Below are positions 10,441 to 20,310 of a stretch of 64,000 nt of DNA, one piece after another. The DNA lies in the NCBI GenBank assembly GCA_037501455.1, contig CM074861.1:95891001-95955000 (forward strand), written 5' to 3'. Every line of letters begins with the position of its first letter. The first letter of the stretch is position 1. The DNA comes from Lantana camara (Eukaryota > Streptophyta > Magnoliopsida > Lamiales > Verbenaceae). Both the position numbers and the translations under genes were made by a program. The notes beneath the pieces are model-generated. The model was not told the origin of the DNA. It was given only the letters and a program-made list of their open reading frames with translations, and did not search any database.

Positions 10441-11575
10441 GATCCGATTTTTCGTATTTTGTGCAATCCAGTCCCAATTTTTATTTTAATTTTAAAATTT
10501 TATTTTTTGAATATTTATTTTAATTTTGAATAAAACTTAAAATTGGGATTTTTTAAGAAATTGAAACGGTTTATATTTTGGGAAAATACAATCTTTGATA
10601 AAATTATTAATTTTCAGAAATTAATTGGAATTTTATTTGTTTTGGTAATTTGGGATTTATTGAAAACTTTTATAAATAAGACTCGCATCAAGTCGTGTTT
10701 TAAGTCATTAGGACTTGAAACGAGAATTTTAATTTATTGGCTAAATTTAAATTCTCGCAAGAGCATGTTAGGTGATCATGGGTTTAGATCTATGTATGGT
10801 TTGAATTTATGCACATGGATGGTTTAAATTGGGGTTGGAGCCCTATAGTTGCGTTTTTCAATTGAGGTTGGAGCCTCACTTATGTGCGTACTGTTATGTG
10901 ATTTATTATGTGGCTTTCCATATTACTGTTTTTGAGGCCGGGGTATGCCCCGTGTAATTGTCTAAGGCCAATATGAAGATTGAGCCTTATTACTTTATGT
11001 CTTTTTCTTTTTATTGTAATTTGAGAGTAGAGATAGGTGGTGAGGTTTTATTTTCATTTTGGAGACAATGCACCCATGGAGTAAGATGGACCACATTCAA
11101 GTAACAAGGAGGCCATAAGTGAAGACCCCTCAAAATATTAGGGAGGGGAATCTCAATTGTTAAATGTAATAGAGATAGGGCTCATATTTTGTAACCGCTT
11201 TCCCTTATGTGATTTAAACTGTTTATGTGGCATGTATGTTAGAACTTTTGATTGTGGAGTGGCTCCCACATATCACGCATAAGATAGGTAGAACCCATAA
11301 TCATTACATGTTAGTATCATGCTAGGACATGTTATCTGTTTATGTGCTTGTTTGATATGCATTTAAGTGTACTTGCATTAATCAAGACTAATAAAATTGG
11401 ATAACATATATGTTGGTGAGGTCGAACCGGACAACTCTCCGGTTGATTCGAAAATTCCCATTAAATATTAAGCTAATTTCGAACAAATAGGTGTTTAATT
11501 CGAGATGCAAGTTTTGAATTAAATTCCTAGCATTCCATCAATAGGTTTTAAGTTTAGTAAGTAAAGATAGTTATT

Positions 11576-11896
11576 GTCCGCGAGTCGTGGGATAGCTAGT
11601 GGAGCTTATTAGTTCTTAGTTACCTAATTAATCATTTTAAATGATCAATATTTCGTGGTCAATTTTAGCAAGGGCGATGTCCGCGAGTCGTGGGTCGTTC
11701 GAACTAAGTTTTGGTCATGATCTTATTATTGATGGGTCTAGCTTAACGCCTAAGTAAATATGGATGTCGCACGAGTCGTGGGTCCATATTGAAAGATAGG
11801 TGATGCAAAAAACAATTACTAAGAGTTCTAAAGGTGTTAGAATTGGTAAGTTGTACCTACCTAGGGTTCTTACTAAGAATGTCCGCGAGTCGTGGG
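11576..11896 (+). promoter_or_regulatory. Four spaced copies of a palindrome-like leader motif
   Basis: GTCCGCGAGTCGTGGG or a close variant at 11576, 11679, 11766 and 11881. The core CGCGAGTCGTG, or CACGAGTCGTG in the third copy, is an inverted repeat about one central base. The same four copies at nearly the same spacing occur in A, D, F and G. No known element is recognised; see findings. Confidence 0.6.
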
Positions 11897-12102
11897 TTCG
11901 AGGTAAAATACCTAGGATCTTAGTACCCATTGGGAAACGTGTTCCTCTTAGATCTTTGGGAATTATAGATCTTTGAAAAAAAGTGGGAGCTACAATAGAT
12001 TAAAGACCTTATCTTTTGTATATCGTTATAATTCAGCATGCTCACTAGTTCTCTGTTTTACCATTTAGGTCGTAGATTCTGTGATTCTCTACGTGTTTTG
12101 AA

Positions 12103-13833
12103 ATGGCAACCAAAAACCCTCTTGTATCGATCCTCGAGTCAAACAAGTTGACTGGTCCCAACTATTCTGATTGGCTAAGGAATCTAAAAATCATTTTAGA
12201 TTCTGAGAAGAGAACTTATGTTCTCTTCGAAGGGGAGCCCAGTCCCGAAAGGGAGGCTCCCACTCGGGCCGAGCGGGATGCGATTCAGAAGTGGAAGGAT
12301 GATAATCTCCAAGCCCGTTGCCTTATGTTGGCTAACATGTCTCCGGACTTGCAAAGACAACATGAGGCCATAGAATTTGCTTGGGAGATTTACGACCACT
12401 TAGAGCAACTTTACCGCCCTCATGAACGTGTTACAAGGTATAACACATCAAAGGAATTGTTCCACTTGAGAATGAGGGAAGGTTCTAGTGTCCATGAATA
12501 TGGACTTAAGTTTCTCGCCCTTACTGAGAAACTTGCTTCCATGGACATGCCACTGAAAGATGAGCTTTCAGTGGATTTGTTGCTAGCTTCGCTGGCACCA
12601 TCATTCAACCCATTTGTCCTTAACTTCAACATGAATCATGCTGGTGCTACTGTAGCTGAGCTGATTAGTCAGCTTGTGACTGCTGAAAGCACGATCAAGA
12701 AGGACAATAAGGTTTTGATGGTGAATGCTCCATCTTCCTCTTCTGGGCCTTCTAAAGGTAAGGGCAAGAAAGCCCAAAAGAAGAAGAAGAAACCCCTTAG
12801 GCCCACTGGTGGCATTTCGAAGGGGAAGGCCCAAAAGAAGAAGCGTGATCAGAAAGAGGATGTTTGCTTCCATTGTGGCAAAGCGGCACATTGGAGGAGA
12901 AACTGCCCAGAGTACAAGGCTACTCTAAAGAAAGGTATCTTTCTCGTTGAAGTAAATCTTTCTATTAATTCTAGTTCTTGGGTACTTGATACCGGTTGTG
13001 GAACTTATATCTGTAATGATGTACAGATGCTAAGTGAAGTCCAACAACTCAAAGAAGGAGAATGTGTCTTGAAGATCGGTGATGGCTCAAACGTTGAAGC
13101 TCGAGCTTTAGGCACAATTAGATTAGATTTAGGTAGTTTTGAGTTAGTATTAAATAAAGTCCTTTATGTACCGAGCATTATTCGTAATATAATTTCAGTT
13201 CCAATATTAGATTGCGAAGGTTATGAAACTTATATTAAGAATGGTAAATACTTTATCAAACGGAACAACTCTTCCGTTCACATCGGTACTCTAAGTAATG
13301 GACTTTACCTAACTCAAAATATCAATATTATGAATATACAACGAGAAACAAAGCGTAAGAGAGATGACAAAGTTTCAGCTCCCTTATGGCACGCTAGATT
13401 AGGACACATTTCCAAGAACAGAATTAGCAAGATAAACATTTTAGGATCATTCTCTGAAAATGATCTCAAAGAGTTGACTTCTTGCGAATCCTGTCTCAAA
13501 GGAAAGATGTCTAAAGTTCCTTTTAAAGGAACTGTGGAACGTGCCACTGAGGTTTTGGATTTGATCCATACTGATGTTTGTGGACCGCTTAGTGTAAGCA
13601 CTAGAAGCAATCATCAGTATTTCATAACCTTTACTGATGACTTTAGTCGGTATGGTTATGTATACTTAATGAAGTATAAATCTGAAGTTTTTGAGAAATT
13701 CTTAGAATTTCAAAAGGAGGTTGAGAACCAAACTGGTCACAAGATCAAAGCACTTCGAACTGATCGAGGAGGCGAGTATCTTAGTGAAGAGTTCCTTAAT
13801 CATCTCAAAGATAATGGGATTATCTCTCAGTGA
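12103..13833 (+). CDS. Gag-protease-integrase N-terminal part (C)
   Basis: 576 codons starting at MATKNPLV, the same start as in A and F. Contains Gag, the zinc knuckle CFHCGKAAHWRRNC, the protease core WVLDTGCG and integrase up to just after the second catalytic Asp (LRTDRGGEY). It lacks the integrase catalytic Glu because of the TGA. Gag and protease could still be active. Confidence 0.85.
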   Translation: MATKNPLVSILESNKLTGPNYSDWLRNLKIILDSEKRTYVLFEGEPSPEREAPTRAERDAIQKWKDDNLQARCLMLANMSPDLQRQHEAIEFAWEIYDHLEQLYRPHERVTRYNTSKELFHLRMREGSSVHEYGLKFLALTEKLASMDMPLKDELSVDLLLASLAPSFNPFVLNFNMNHAGATVAELISQLVTAESTIKKDNKVLMVNAPSSSSGPSKGKGKKAQKKKKKPLRPTGGISKGKAQKKKRDQKEDVCFHCGKAAHWRRNCPEYKATLKKGIFLVEVNLSINSSSWVLDTGCGTYICNDVQMLSEVQQLKEGECVLKIGDGSNVEARALGTIRLDLGSFELVLNKVLYVPSIIRNIISVPILDCEGYETYIKNGKYFIKRNNSSVHIGTLSNGLYLTQNINIMNIQRETKRKRDDKVSAPLWHARLGHISKNRISKINILGSFSENDLKELTSCESCLKGKMSKVPFKGTVERATEVLDLIHTDVCGPLSVSTRSNHQYFITFTDDFSRYGYVYLMKYKSEVFEKFLEFQKEVENQTGHKIKALRTDRGGEYLSEEFLNHLKDNGIISQ

Positions 13834-13896
13834 ACTCCTCCGGGAACTCCTCAGCTTAATGGAGTTTCTGAGAGAAGGAATCGAACCCTACTTGAT

Positions 13897-16023
13897 ATGG
13901 TTCGTTCCATGATGAGTTTCACTGACTTACCACCTTCTTTCTGGGGTTATGCCCTAGAAAGTGCAGCAAAGATTCTGAATCTAGTTCCCTCTAAGTCGGT
14001 CCCCAAAACGCCCTATGAAATGTGGCATGGTAAAATCCCTAGTTATTCTTACTTAAGAATTTGGGGTTGTCCTGCTTACGTGAAGAGGACAGTGGGAGAT
14101 AAGTTAGAATCTCGTTCTAACTTATGCTACTTTGTAGGTTATCCTAAGGAATCCATAGGATACTATTTCTATGATCAATCTGAACAAAAGGTGTTTGTTT
14201 CCAGAAATGCAACTTTTCTGGAGGAACCGTTCCTTAAAGAAAAGAAAGGCAAGATCATAGAATTAGAAGAAGTACAAGGTGACCCCAAACCACCCACTGA
14301 AGAAATGTCCCACTCTGATCAACCACAACCAATCACGAATTTCGATACACACGAAAACCCTCCTCTGAGGCGTTCTGAACGCACTCCTAGACAGCCGGAG
14401 AGATGGTATGGATTCTTCCATGAAATCTCTCAAAAGGATAATGATCCTTTGACATATGAGGAGGCACTTTCAGATTCTGACTCCGAACAGTGGATAGAAG
14501 CCATGAAATCCGAAATGGACTCCATGAACTCCAACCAAGTTTGGACCTTAGTAGATTTGCCTGATGGGGTCAAACCCATAGGTTGCAAATGGATCTTTAA
14601 GAGAAAGCTTGGAGTTGATGGAAGCATTGCAGCCTACAAAGCAAGACTGGTTGCTAAAGGATTCACTCAAAGACCCGGCGTGGACTTTGACGAAACCTTT
14701 TCACCAGTTGCAATGCAAAAGTCCATTCTAATCATGCTTGCCATTGCTGCATATTATGACTATGAGATATGGCAAATGGATGTGAAAACTGCCTTTCTCA
14801 ATGGTGACATTGACAAAGACATTTATATGGAGCAACCCATAGGTTTCACATTCAGTGGGAGTGAGCAAAAGGTTTGCAAACTCCAAAGATCAATCTATGG
14901 ATTGAAACAGGCTTCTAGGAATTGGAACATTCGATTTGATGAATCGGTCAAAGTGTTTGGCTTCATTCAAATTTTGAATGAATCATGTGTGTATAGAAAG
15001 GAATTGGAGACCTCAGTTCAATTCTTAGTACTTTATGTTGATGACATCCTTCTCATTGGGAATTCGAAGGATGACATGAAAGTGACTAAGTTATGGTTAT
15101 CGAACCAATTCGAGATGAAAGATCTTGGTGATGCGTCCTATATCCTTGGAATTAAAATTTATAGAGATAGATCTAGAAGGTTAATAGGACTATCACAGTC
15201 GATGTACATTGACAAAATATTGAAGAGATTCAATATGGAATCAACAAAGGTTAAGAACCTTCCTATGAGTGTAGGAACATGTCTTTCAAAGAAGATGTGT
15301 CCTAAGACTAACCTTGAGAAGGAGAGAATGACTCATACACCTTATGCGTCAGCAATAGGTAGCATAATGTATGCAATGTTATGTAATCGACCGGATGTGG
15401 CTTTTGCACTTAGTGTGACAAGTCGTTTCCAATCTGACCCTGGAGATGGTCACTGGGCTGCCGTGAAGAATATTCTTAAGTACTTGAAAAGTACTAAGGA
15501 TTTATTCTTAGTTTACGGAGGTCAGAAAGATCTTACTGTTGAAGGATACTGCGATGCAAGCTTTGCATCAGACTTAGATGATTTTAAGTCAATGCCAGGA
15601 TACATTTTCTGCTTAAACGGCGGAGCAGTGAGTTGGAAGAGTTCCAAGCAAACAACCACTGCAGATTCGACCACTGAGGCCGAATACTTAGCTGCAAATG
15701 ATGCAGCTAAGGAAGGTGTTTGGATTAGAAACTTCATTCAAGAGTTGAATGTTGTTCCTAGCATGAAAGACCCCATTACTGTGTTTTGTGACAACACTGG
15801 GGCGGTTGCTCAAGCAAGAGAACCAAGATCTCACCAACGGACCAAGCACATTATGAGGAAGTATCACCTAATCCGTGATATTATCAAAAGAGGAGATGTA
15901 CTAATTGAGAGGGTCACATCAGCAGAGAACATGGCAGATCCACTTACTAAACCCCTTAGTCGAGAAGCTTTCCAAGGTCATCTTCAGAAGATGGGACATA
16001 GAGTAGCTTTAGAATGGCTTTGA
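13897..16023 (+). CDS. Integrase C-terminal part, RT and RNase H (C)
   Basis: The same frame continues without a break from the TGA at 13831; the first ATG is at 13897 (MVRSMMSFTDLP), already past the integrase Glu. Contains the integrase C-terminal region (GCPAYVKRTVGDK), RT motifs (GCKWIFKRKLG, ARLVAKGFTQ, FLVLYVDDILLIG) and RNase H (GYCDASFASD, STTEAEYLA). About 708 residues. No start context suggests that it is translated separately. Confidence 0.85.
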   Translation: MVRSMMSFTDLPPSFWGYALESAAKILNLVPSKSVPKTPYEMWHGKIPSYSYLRIWGCPAYVKRTVGDKLESRSNLCYFVGYPKESIGYYFYDQSEQKVFVSRNATFLEEPFLKEKKGKIIELEEVQGDPKPPTEEMSHSDQPQPITNFDTHENPPLRRSERTPRQPERWYGFFHEISQKDNDPLTYEEALSDSDSEQWIEAMKSEMDSMNSNQVWTLVDLPDGVKPIGCKWIFKRKLGVDGSIAAYKARLVAKGFTQRPGVDFDETFSPVAMQKSILIMLAIAAYYDYEIWQMDVKTAFLNGDIDKDIYMEQPIGFTFSGSEQKVCKLQRSIYGLKQASRNWNIRFDESVKVFGFIQILNESCVYRKELETSVQFLVLYVDDILLIGNSKDDMKVTKLWLSNQFEMKDLGDASYILGIKIYRDRSRRLIGLSQSMYIDKILKRFNMESTKVKNLPMSVGTCLSKKMCPKTNLEKERMTHTPYASAIGSIMYAMLCNRPDVAFALSVTSRFQSDPGDGHWAAVKNILKYLKSTKDLFLVYGGQKDLTVEGYCDASFASDLDDFKSMPGYIFCLNGGAVSWKSSKQTTTADSTTEAEYLAANDAAKEGVWIRNFIQELNVVPSMKDPITVFCDNTGAVAQAREPRSHQRTKHIMRKYHLIRDIIKRGDVLIERVTSAENMADPLTKPLSREAFQGHLQKMGHRVALEWL

Positions 16024-16030
16024 CGGGCAA

Positions 16031-16039
16031 GTGGGAGAT
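16031..16039 (+). other. Polypurine tract of C
   Basis: GTGGGAGAT just before the 3' LTR and 8 nt after the stop codon. It is the primer site for plus-strand DNA and is conserved in D and G. Confidence 0.75.
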
Positions 16040-17962
16040 TATTAGGAATAGTGCCCTAGAAAGCCGATTGCATATCCGCTTTGTACTTTTCCTTATTGTA
16101 ATCACAGACAATCTTTGAATGAAATAACGAATTGAGGCAACACTTCTTTATATGCTCTTGTTTGGTATGCGTTTACTTTAGCTGTGCATTTATGAGAACT
16201 CCCCTAATCCTGATGACTTTAGGACTCTACCATTTAGATGAAATGATTCATGAAACGAGCCCTATATCACATAAGTCATGATTAGTAAAATACTCCAAGC
16301 CGATGAGTCCTACAGATAGTGGGAGTGTCAACCTGACTCCTCTAAGGCTTGCTTGTGGGATCACGCCCTTAAGAAGGACCACCTTGTTTCATGGAGGTGC
16401 AAAGTGTATAGTTGATACGTGCGTGATCCATGAGGGTGCTTACTTTAATAAGTAAGTTCACTGAGGTGCCCCGTGTGAGAACATTCCTAAATGGGAAAGG
16501 AAGTTTCTATTTCAGGAAATGGAAACTTCCAGATTAGGAAATATCTCACGAGTCATTGATGTGATTAATTGATCCTTAGACTTGAGGTTCCTTGTCACTT
16601 TATGAGTTAACTCTGTAGTCTTAGGTATAAGCTTTAAAGGCTGTCGCCTTAGACAACTGATTCAAGGCTTATGCTGAGGCTGCACAAGTGATTCATGAAA
16701 GTGAATGAGAATCAAGAAAGGACCTACACTTGCATCTGCAAGGTGATCTCTTATTGTGTAAGTCATTCATATGCCATATGGAGTCCTTGGCCAAGGCAGT
16801 AGATCAAGATATCAAGAAAAGGGTTTCTTGGATTGAGATCAAATGGATATGAAATGCACTTAGCTTTAAGACCGGATTATTAGGGTTCTGATTATTCCCT
16901 TGCCCTAGATCTTGGTTGAGAGATAGTAAGTAGGAGGATTGTATCTCACATGAATCAATGACTTAAAGGTTCTGCCGAATCCGAACATTCCAATTCAGCT
17001 AGGGGTTAAACACCTGTTGCTAGACTATGGTCGTTTAATCTGTGGACTGATTAATTAATTAGTGAATTAATTAATTAGGGTCACTGCTAATTGAATTGAG
17101 AACCTAGAGGGTCACACACAACAACTTGGTTACATGAGTTGAGGCTTTAAAATGATTAAACGAGTTAATCGGGCCAAGAGGGTTCCACACGTGTGGCTCA
17201 CGTGAGTGACACGTGTCACTGTGACACGTGTCACACACGTGTGTATATATATATTATAAATAATTAATTAGTTAATTATTTAATAGACTTTGGTTTAATT
17301 TTGAATTAAAAAGAAAGTCTAATTTTGGAGAAAACAATCTAGTTAATTAATTATGAATTAATTAATTAAATAAAAATAAGTTATTTATTTTATAATAAAT
17401 AAAGTATAAAATTATCCAAAAATAGTTTGGATATTTTTAGCTCTCTTAAAAGTTGACTTGAATTAGAATTCAAAGTCAAAGTTGGAAAATACTTGATGAT
17501 CAAGTAATAGTAGAGAGAGGAACCAAATCCTTGCCCAACAAGGATTTGGATCGGCACTCCCCTCTTATATATAGGGGAGCTCGAGCTCCCCTTTAGAGCG
17601 AATTGACAATTCTTTTGGTTCATGTGTTGAACACCTTCCTTTCTCCAAGATTAAATAAAACCCTAGGTTAAGCCTAAACACTAACTAGAGAACTAGCATC
17701 CTTACTAGTTAGATTGTGATCAAGTTGGTGGAATTTCTCTAGAGACTTCAAGTTAGAAGTTTGAAGATTCGAGCTTTACCAAGGAGAGGGGATCAAGCCA
17801 CGAGAAGAGCGTTCTTGGGTGGCTTGAAACGCTTCAAGAAAGAATAAAAGAAAAAGTAAGTTTTCTATCTTTACGAATTTGGTTACACGATTGCGAGTCC
17901 TAGATCCTTTTGTTGGGAAAAATTTTTAAATTCCGCTGCTTTCTGATTCGTGTTTTCCAACA
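16040..17962 (+). repeat. 3' LTR of element C, starting TA instead of TG
   Basis: 1923 bp. The first bases are TATTAGG where all other copies have TGTTAGG, so one G-to-A change altered the terminal dinucleotide. A 14-bp deletion between CACACGTG repeats (near 17190) removed one G-box relative to the 5' LTR. Ends TGTTTTCCAACA, followed by GGAAT. Confidence 0.95.
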
Positions 17963-17967
17963 GGAAT

Positions 17968-18540
17968 TTCTTTAAATCATGAATGAGAGCCTGATTAGGC
18001 CAGTGATGATAATATCATCCACATAAACCAACATGGCAATAAAATTTGATCCAAACCCCTTGGTGAAAAGAGAATAATCTTTTGGTTGAGAAAATCCATA
18101 ATTGACCAAAGAAGTGGAAAATTTAGCATACCACTGTCTAGAGGCCTACTTTAAACTATATATCGATTTATTCAATTTGCAAACCAATTGAGGTGACTGA
18201 GAAGAATGTAGTACAGTAGTAGGTGGGGAGTACCCTTGAGGCAGTTCCATATAAACCTCTTCAAATAAATCCCCATTCAAGAAGGCATTGTTAACATCAA
18301 GCTGTGCTAACTCCATTTATGTGAGCTAGCTAAAGCTAAAATAGTTTTCACAGTGGTGAGTTTTGCTATAGGAGAGTACGTATCTAGGAAATCAATCCCT
18401 TCCAATAGGTTGTATCCCTTGGCTATTAGCGTAGCTTTGTGTCTCTCTAAGTTGCCATTAGACTTATACTTGGTTTTAGAAACCCACTTACATCCTATAA
18501 CATGAGCTCCATGAGGCAAAGGAAATACTGTCTAAGTATT
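17968..18540 (-). pseudogene. RT N-terminal half of element B, decayed
   Basis: The minus strand shows VIGCKWVSKTKYKSNGNLE, an AKGY...GIDF block and, nearer 18025, VYVDDIIIT. Frames change between blocks. Element C landed about 60 bp past the YVDD motif and separates this half from the RT remainder at 7080-7968. Confidence 0.8.
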
Positions 18541-18781
18541 ATTGGATTACATGGCACTTATCTCTTCTTACATATCTTCCGTCATTCAGGGTATTGTGTA
18601 GCAGCTTTGTAGGACTATGGCTCAGGGACAGTAGTAATATTCAAGCAAAAATGCTTATACGATGGAGAAAGTCCATCATATGATAGATGGTTGGCAATGG
18701 GAAACAGGCTGTTAGTATGACAAGTGGTGTCATGAGTGATTAAGCTACAGTGATAATCTTATAAGTAAGAAGGCCTTCACA

Positions 18782-19885
18782 CTACTCTAGATGTCCTTTT
18801 AAGAATATCAATTGAAGCTCTGAATCATTATGATGAGGAATATCAGAGATGCCTGGAACAGATAGAGGGATATTAGGAAAGCAATCATCAGAAGAATGTT
18901 GGAAATCATCTGGAATGTAAGCAGAGTTCTGGAATGGCAATATAGTTTCATGAAATATTACATCTCTGGAGATAAAGATTTCTTTGGTGTCAAGATTTAG
19001 TAATCTATATCCCTTTACCCTAGGGGGATAACCCAAAAACACATAGGTTACAGCTCTATGAGTAAATTTGTGCCTGTGTGAGGGAAGAGTGGAAGCATAT
19101 GTCAAACATCTAAAGACCTTTAATGTGTATAATACACACTGGAGTGAAATAGCAGTTCAAAGGGAGATTTGTAGTCCAAGTGAATAGAAGGAGTTCTATT
19201 TATCAGATAAACAGCAGTAGAAATCCACTCAGTCCAATATTGAAGAGGTAGTCTATACTGGAAATACAAAGATCTAGCTACATTCAACAAGTTTGATGTT
19301 TTCTCTCTACGACTGAGTTTTGTTGTGGAGACTCAACACATGAAAACTGATGCACTACCCCAAGATTTTTGAAGAATTCAGTAAATGACAATTCAGGAGC
19401 ATTATCTGATCTAAAGGCCTTAATTTGAACATTAAACTGAGTTTGATGTATTGGAAGAATTGAGGCAATGGTAAGCAAATCAGATTTGTGTTTGGGCAGA
19501 TAAATCCAAGTGAATCTAGTATGATCATCAACTAGGGTGAGAAAATACCTGAACTGATTGTTGGGAGCAAAATTCAATGGTCCCCAGATATCTGCATGAA
19601 TCAGATCAAATGCAAAAGAAGATCTGTTGTTTCTAATTGGAAAAGCCAATCGTTTTGTTTTGCCCAAGGGTATACAGGACACTGAGAAACATGATTCTGA
19701 GTGATGGCAATCCCCAAAGCAGTCTTTAAATGTTCAAGAACTGACTCTGTATTGGCTAAATGAGTCTGTAAAGATATGCTAGAAACAGGAATTACATTGC
19801 TCAAAACATAGAGCCCATTCTTTAGATCAGTCCTGCCAATCATCTCCTGCAGCCTGGAATCTTGGAGTATGCACTGATTTGCCAA
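18782..19885 (-). pseudogene. Integrase of element B, decayed
   Basis: Segment 19284-19885 carries the region after the HHCC domain and the core: DLIHADIWGPL, FLTLVDDHTRFTWIYL, FRSDNAPEL and SPQQNSVVERKHQ, that is the D, D and E positions of DD35E. Segment 18782-19105 carries the C-terminal part with VFLGYPPRVKGYRLL and IFISRDVIFHE. Frames are broken between the two and at 19600-19690. Confidence 0.85.
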
Positions 19886-19917
19886 AAAAAAAAAAAAGAG
19901 ATGGAAACTGATGAGAA

Positions 19918-20310
19918 CTACAGTAGGTGACTGAGTGATATCAAGTTAAATTTGAACTTGGGAATATACATTATATCATGTAATATGAGCTTAGGATGTA
20001 GTTGAATGTTTCCCTTGTGTTTTACAGGAAATGAAGAACCATCAGGCAAGATTACTTGAGCATTAGTGACCATATTAACTTTGCTAAATAAAGACAGATC
20101 ACAAGCTATATGTCTGCTAGCACCAGAATCAATGATCCATGTGGATTTGCCAAACTCAAACTGAGAAGAAGCAAACAGGGATATACCTGTATCATGCTCT
20201 TGAAGTCCAGATATGCCAGGCTCATTTATATAAGTGTTGGTATGCACCTGTGAAGCTAATAGAGACAATAAATCCTGGTATTGTTTATCAGTAGTGAATG
20301 CAATATCCAC
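19918..20310 (-). pseudogene. Aspartic protease of element B
   Basis: Open for about 130 codons. Contains STWIIDSGASRHIACD with the active-site DSG, then VILPDGSSFPV and FNLISLSHLL, the usual plant copia protease blocks. It is out of frame with neighbouring segments. Confidence 0.8.

Larger units (their letters stand above)
9920..12102 (+). other. Leader of element C
   Basis: About 2.18 kb of non-coding RNA leader, unusually long for copia. It contains the GC-rich island (10180-10440), a doublet of AATTG(G/A)GGTTGGAGCC near 10829-10877, the inverted repeat CGGGGTATGCCCCG at 10939-10952 and four copies of the GTCCGCGAGTCGTGGG motif. The 10138-10533 frame (131 aa) crosses the island and has no protein signature. 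Confidence 0.75.
12103..16023 (+). pseudogene. Copia gag-pol polyprotein of C, one premature stop
   Basis: A single frame of 1306 codons interrupted only by TGA at codon 577 (13831-13833). Domains by codon: Gag 1-240; CCHC zinc knuckle (CX2CX4HX4C) 255-268; aspartic protease DTG 296-298; integrase zinc-binding region with HARLGH at 430 and CESC after it; integrase catalytic D491, D554 and E590 (35 residues between the last two, the DD35E pattern); RT with YVDD 978-981; RNase H with catalytic Asp about 1151 and Glu about 1192. Both family-1 sister G and family logic place a Trp codon (TGG) at the stop, so one G-to-A change made it. The stop falls inside the integrase core, so RT and RNase H could only be made by readthrough. 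The true stop is followed 8 nt later by the PPT. Confidence 0.9.
7969..17962 (+). mobile_element. Complete copia element C (family 1)
   Basis: A 9994-bp element with LTRs of 1936 and 1923 bp, PBS, a leader of about 2.2 kb, one gag-pol frame, a PPT and perfect 5-bp target duplications. The LTRs differ by about 20 substitutions by hand count (about 1 percent, roughly 14 of them transitions) plus a 14-bp and a 1-bp indel, so the insertion is young, well under a million years at usual plant rates. Domain order makes it Ty1/copia. Size and LTR length resemble the Angela/Tork-like lineages, but lineage was not tested. Two lesions are visible: an in-frame TGA in integrase and a G-to-A change in the first dinucleotide of the 3' LTR. 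Confidence 0.95.

Noticed and set aside
10138..10533. 131-aa plus-strand frame and 95-aa minus-strand frame over the GC island of C
   Set aside because: Open on several frames because stop codons are rare in GC-rich sequence; no domain, not conserved between copies. The same applies to 2300-2743, 2311-2559, 31531-31917, 34875-35304, 47922-48170 and 56312-56669.
11576..11896. CRISPR-like array reading of the four spaced repeats
   Set aside because: Only four 16-17 bp repeats about 100 bp apart inside a retrotransposon leader; spacers are conserved between copies and there are no cas genes.
13314..13610. Frames antisense to gag-pol, such as this 98-aa one and its counterpart at 53142-53438
   Set aside because: Shadow of the integrase coding strand; conserved only because the sense protein is.
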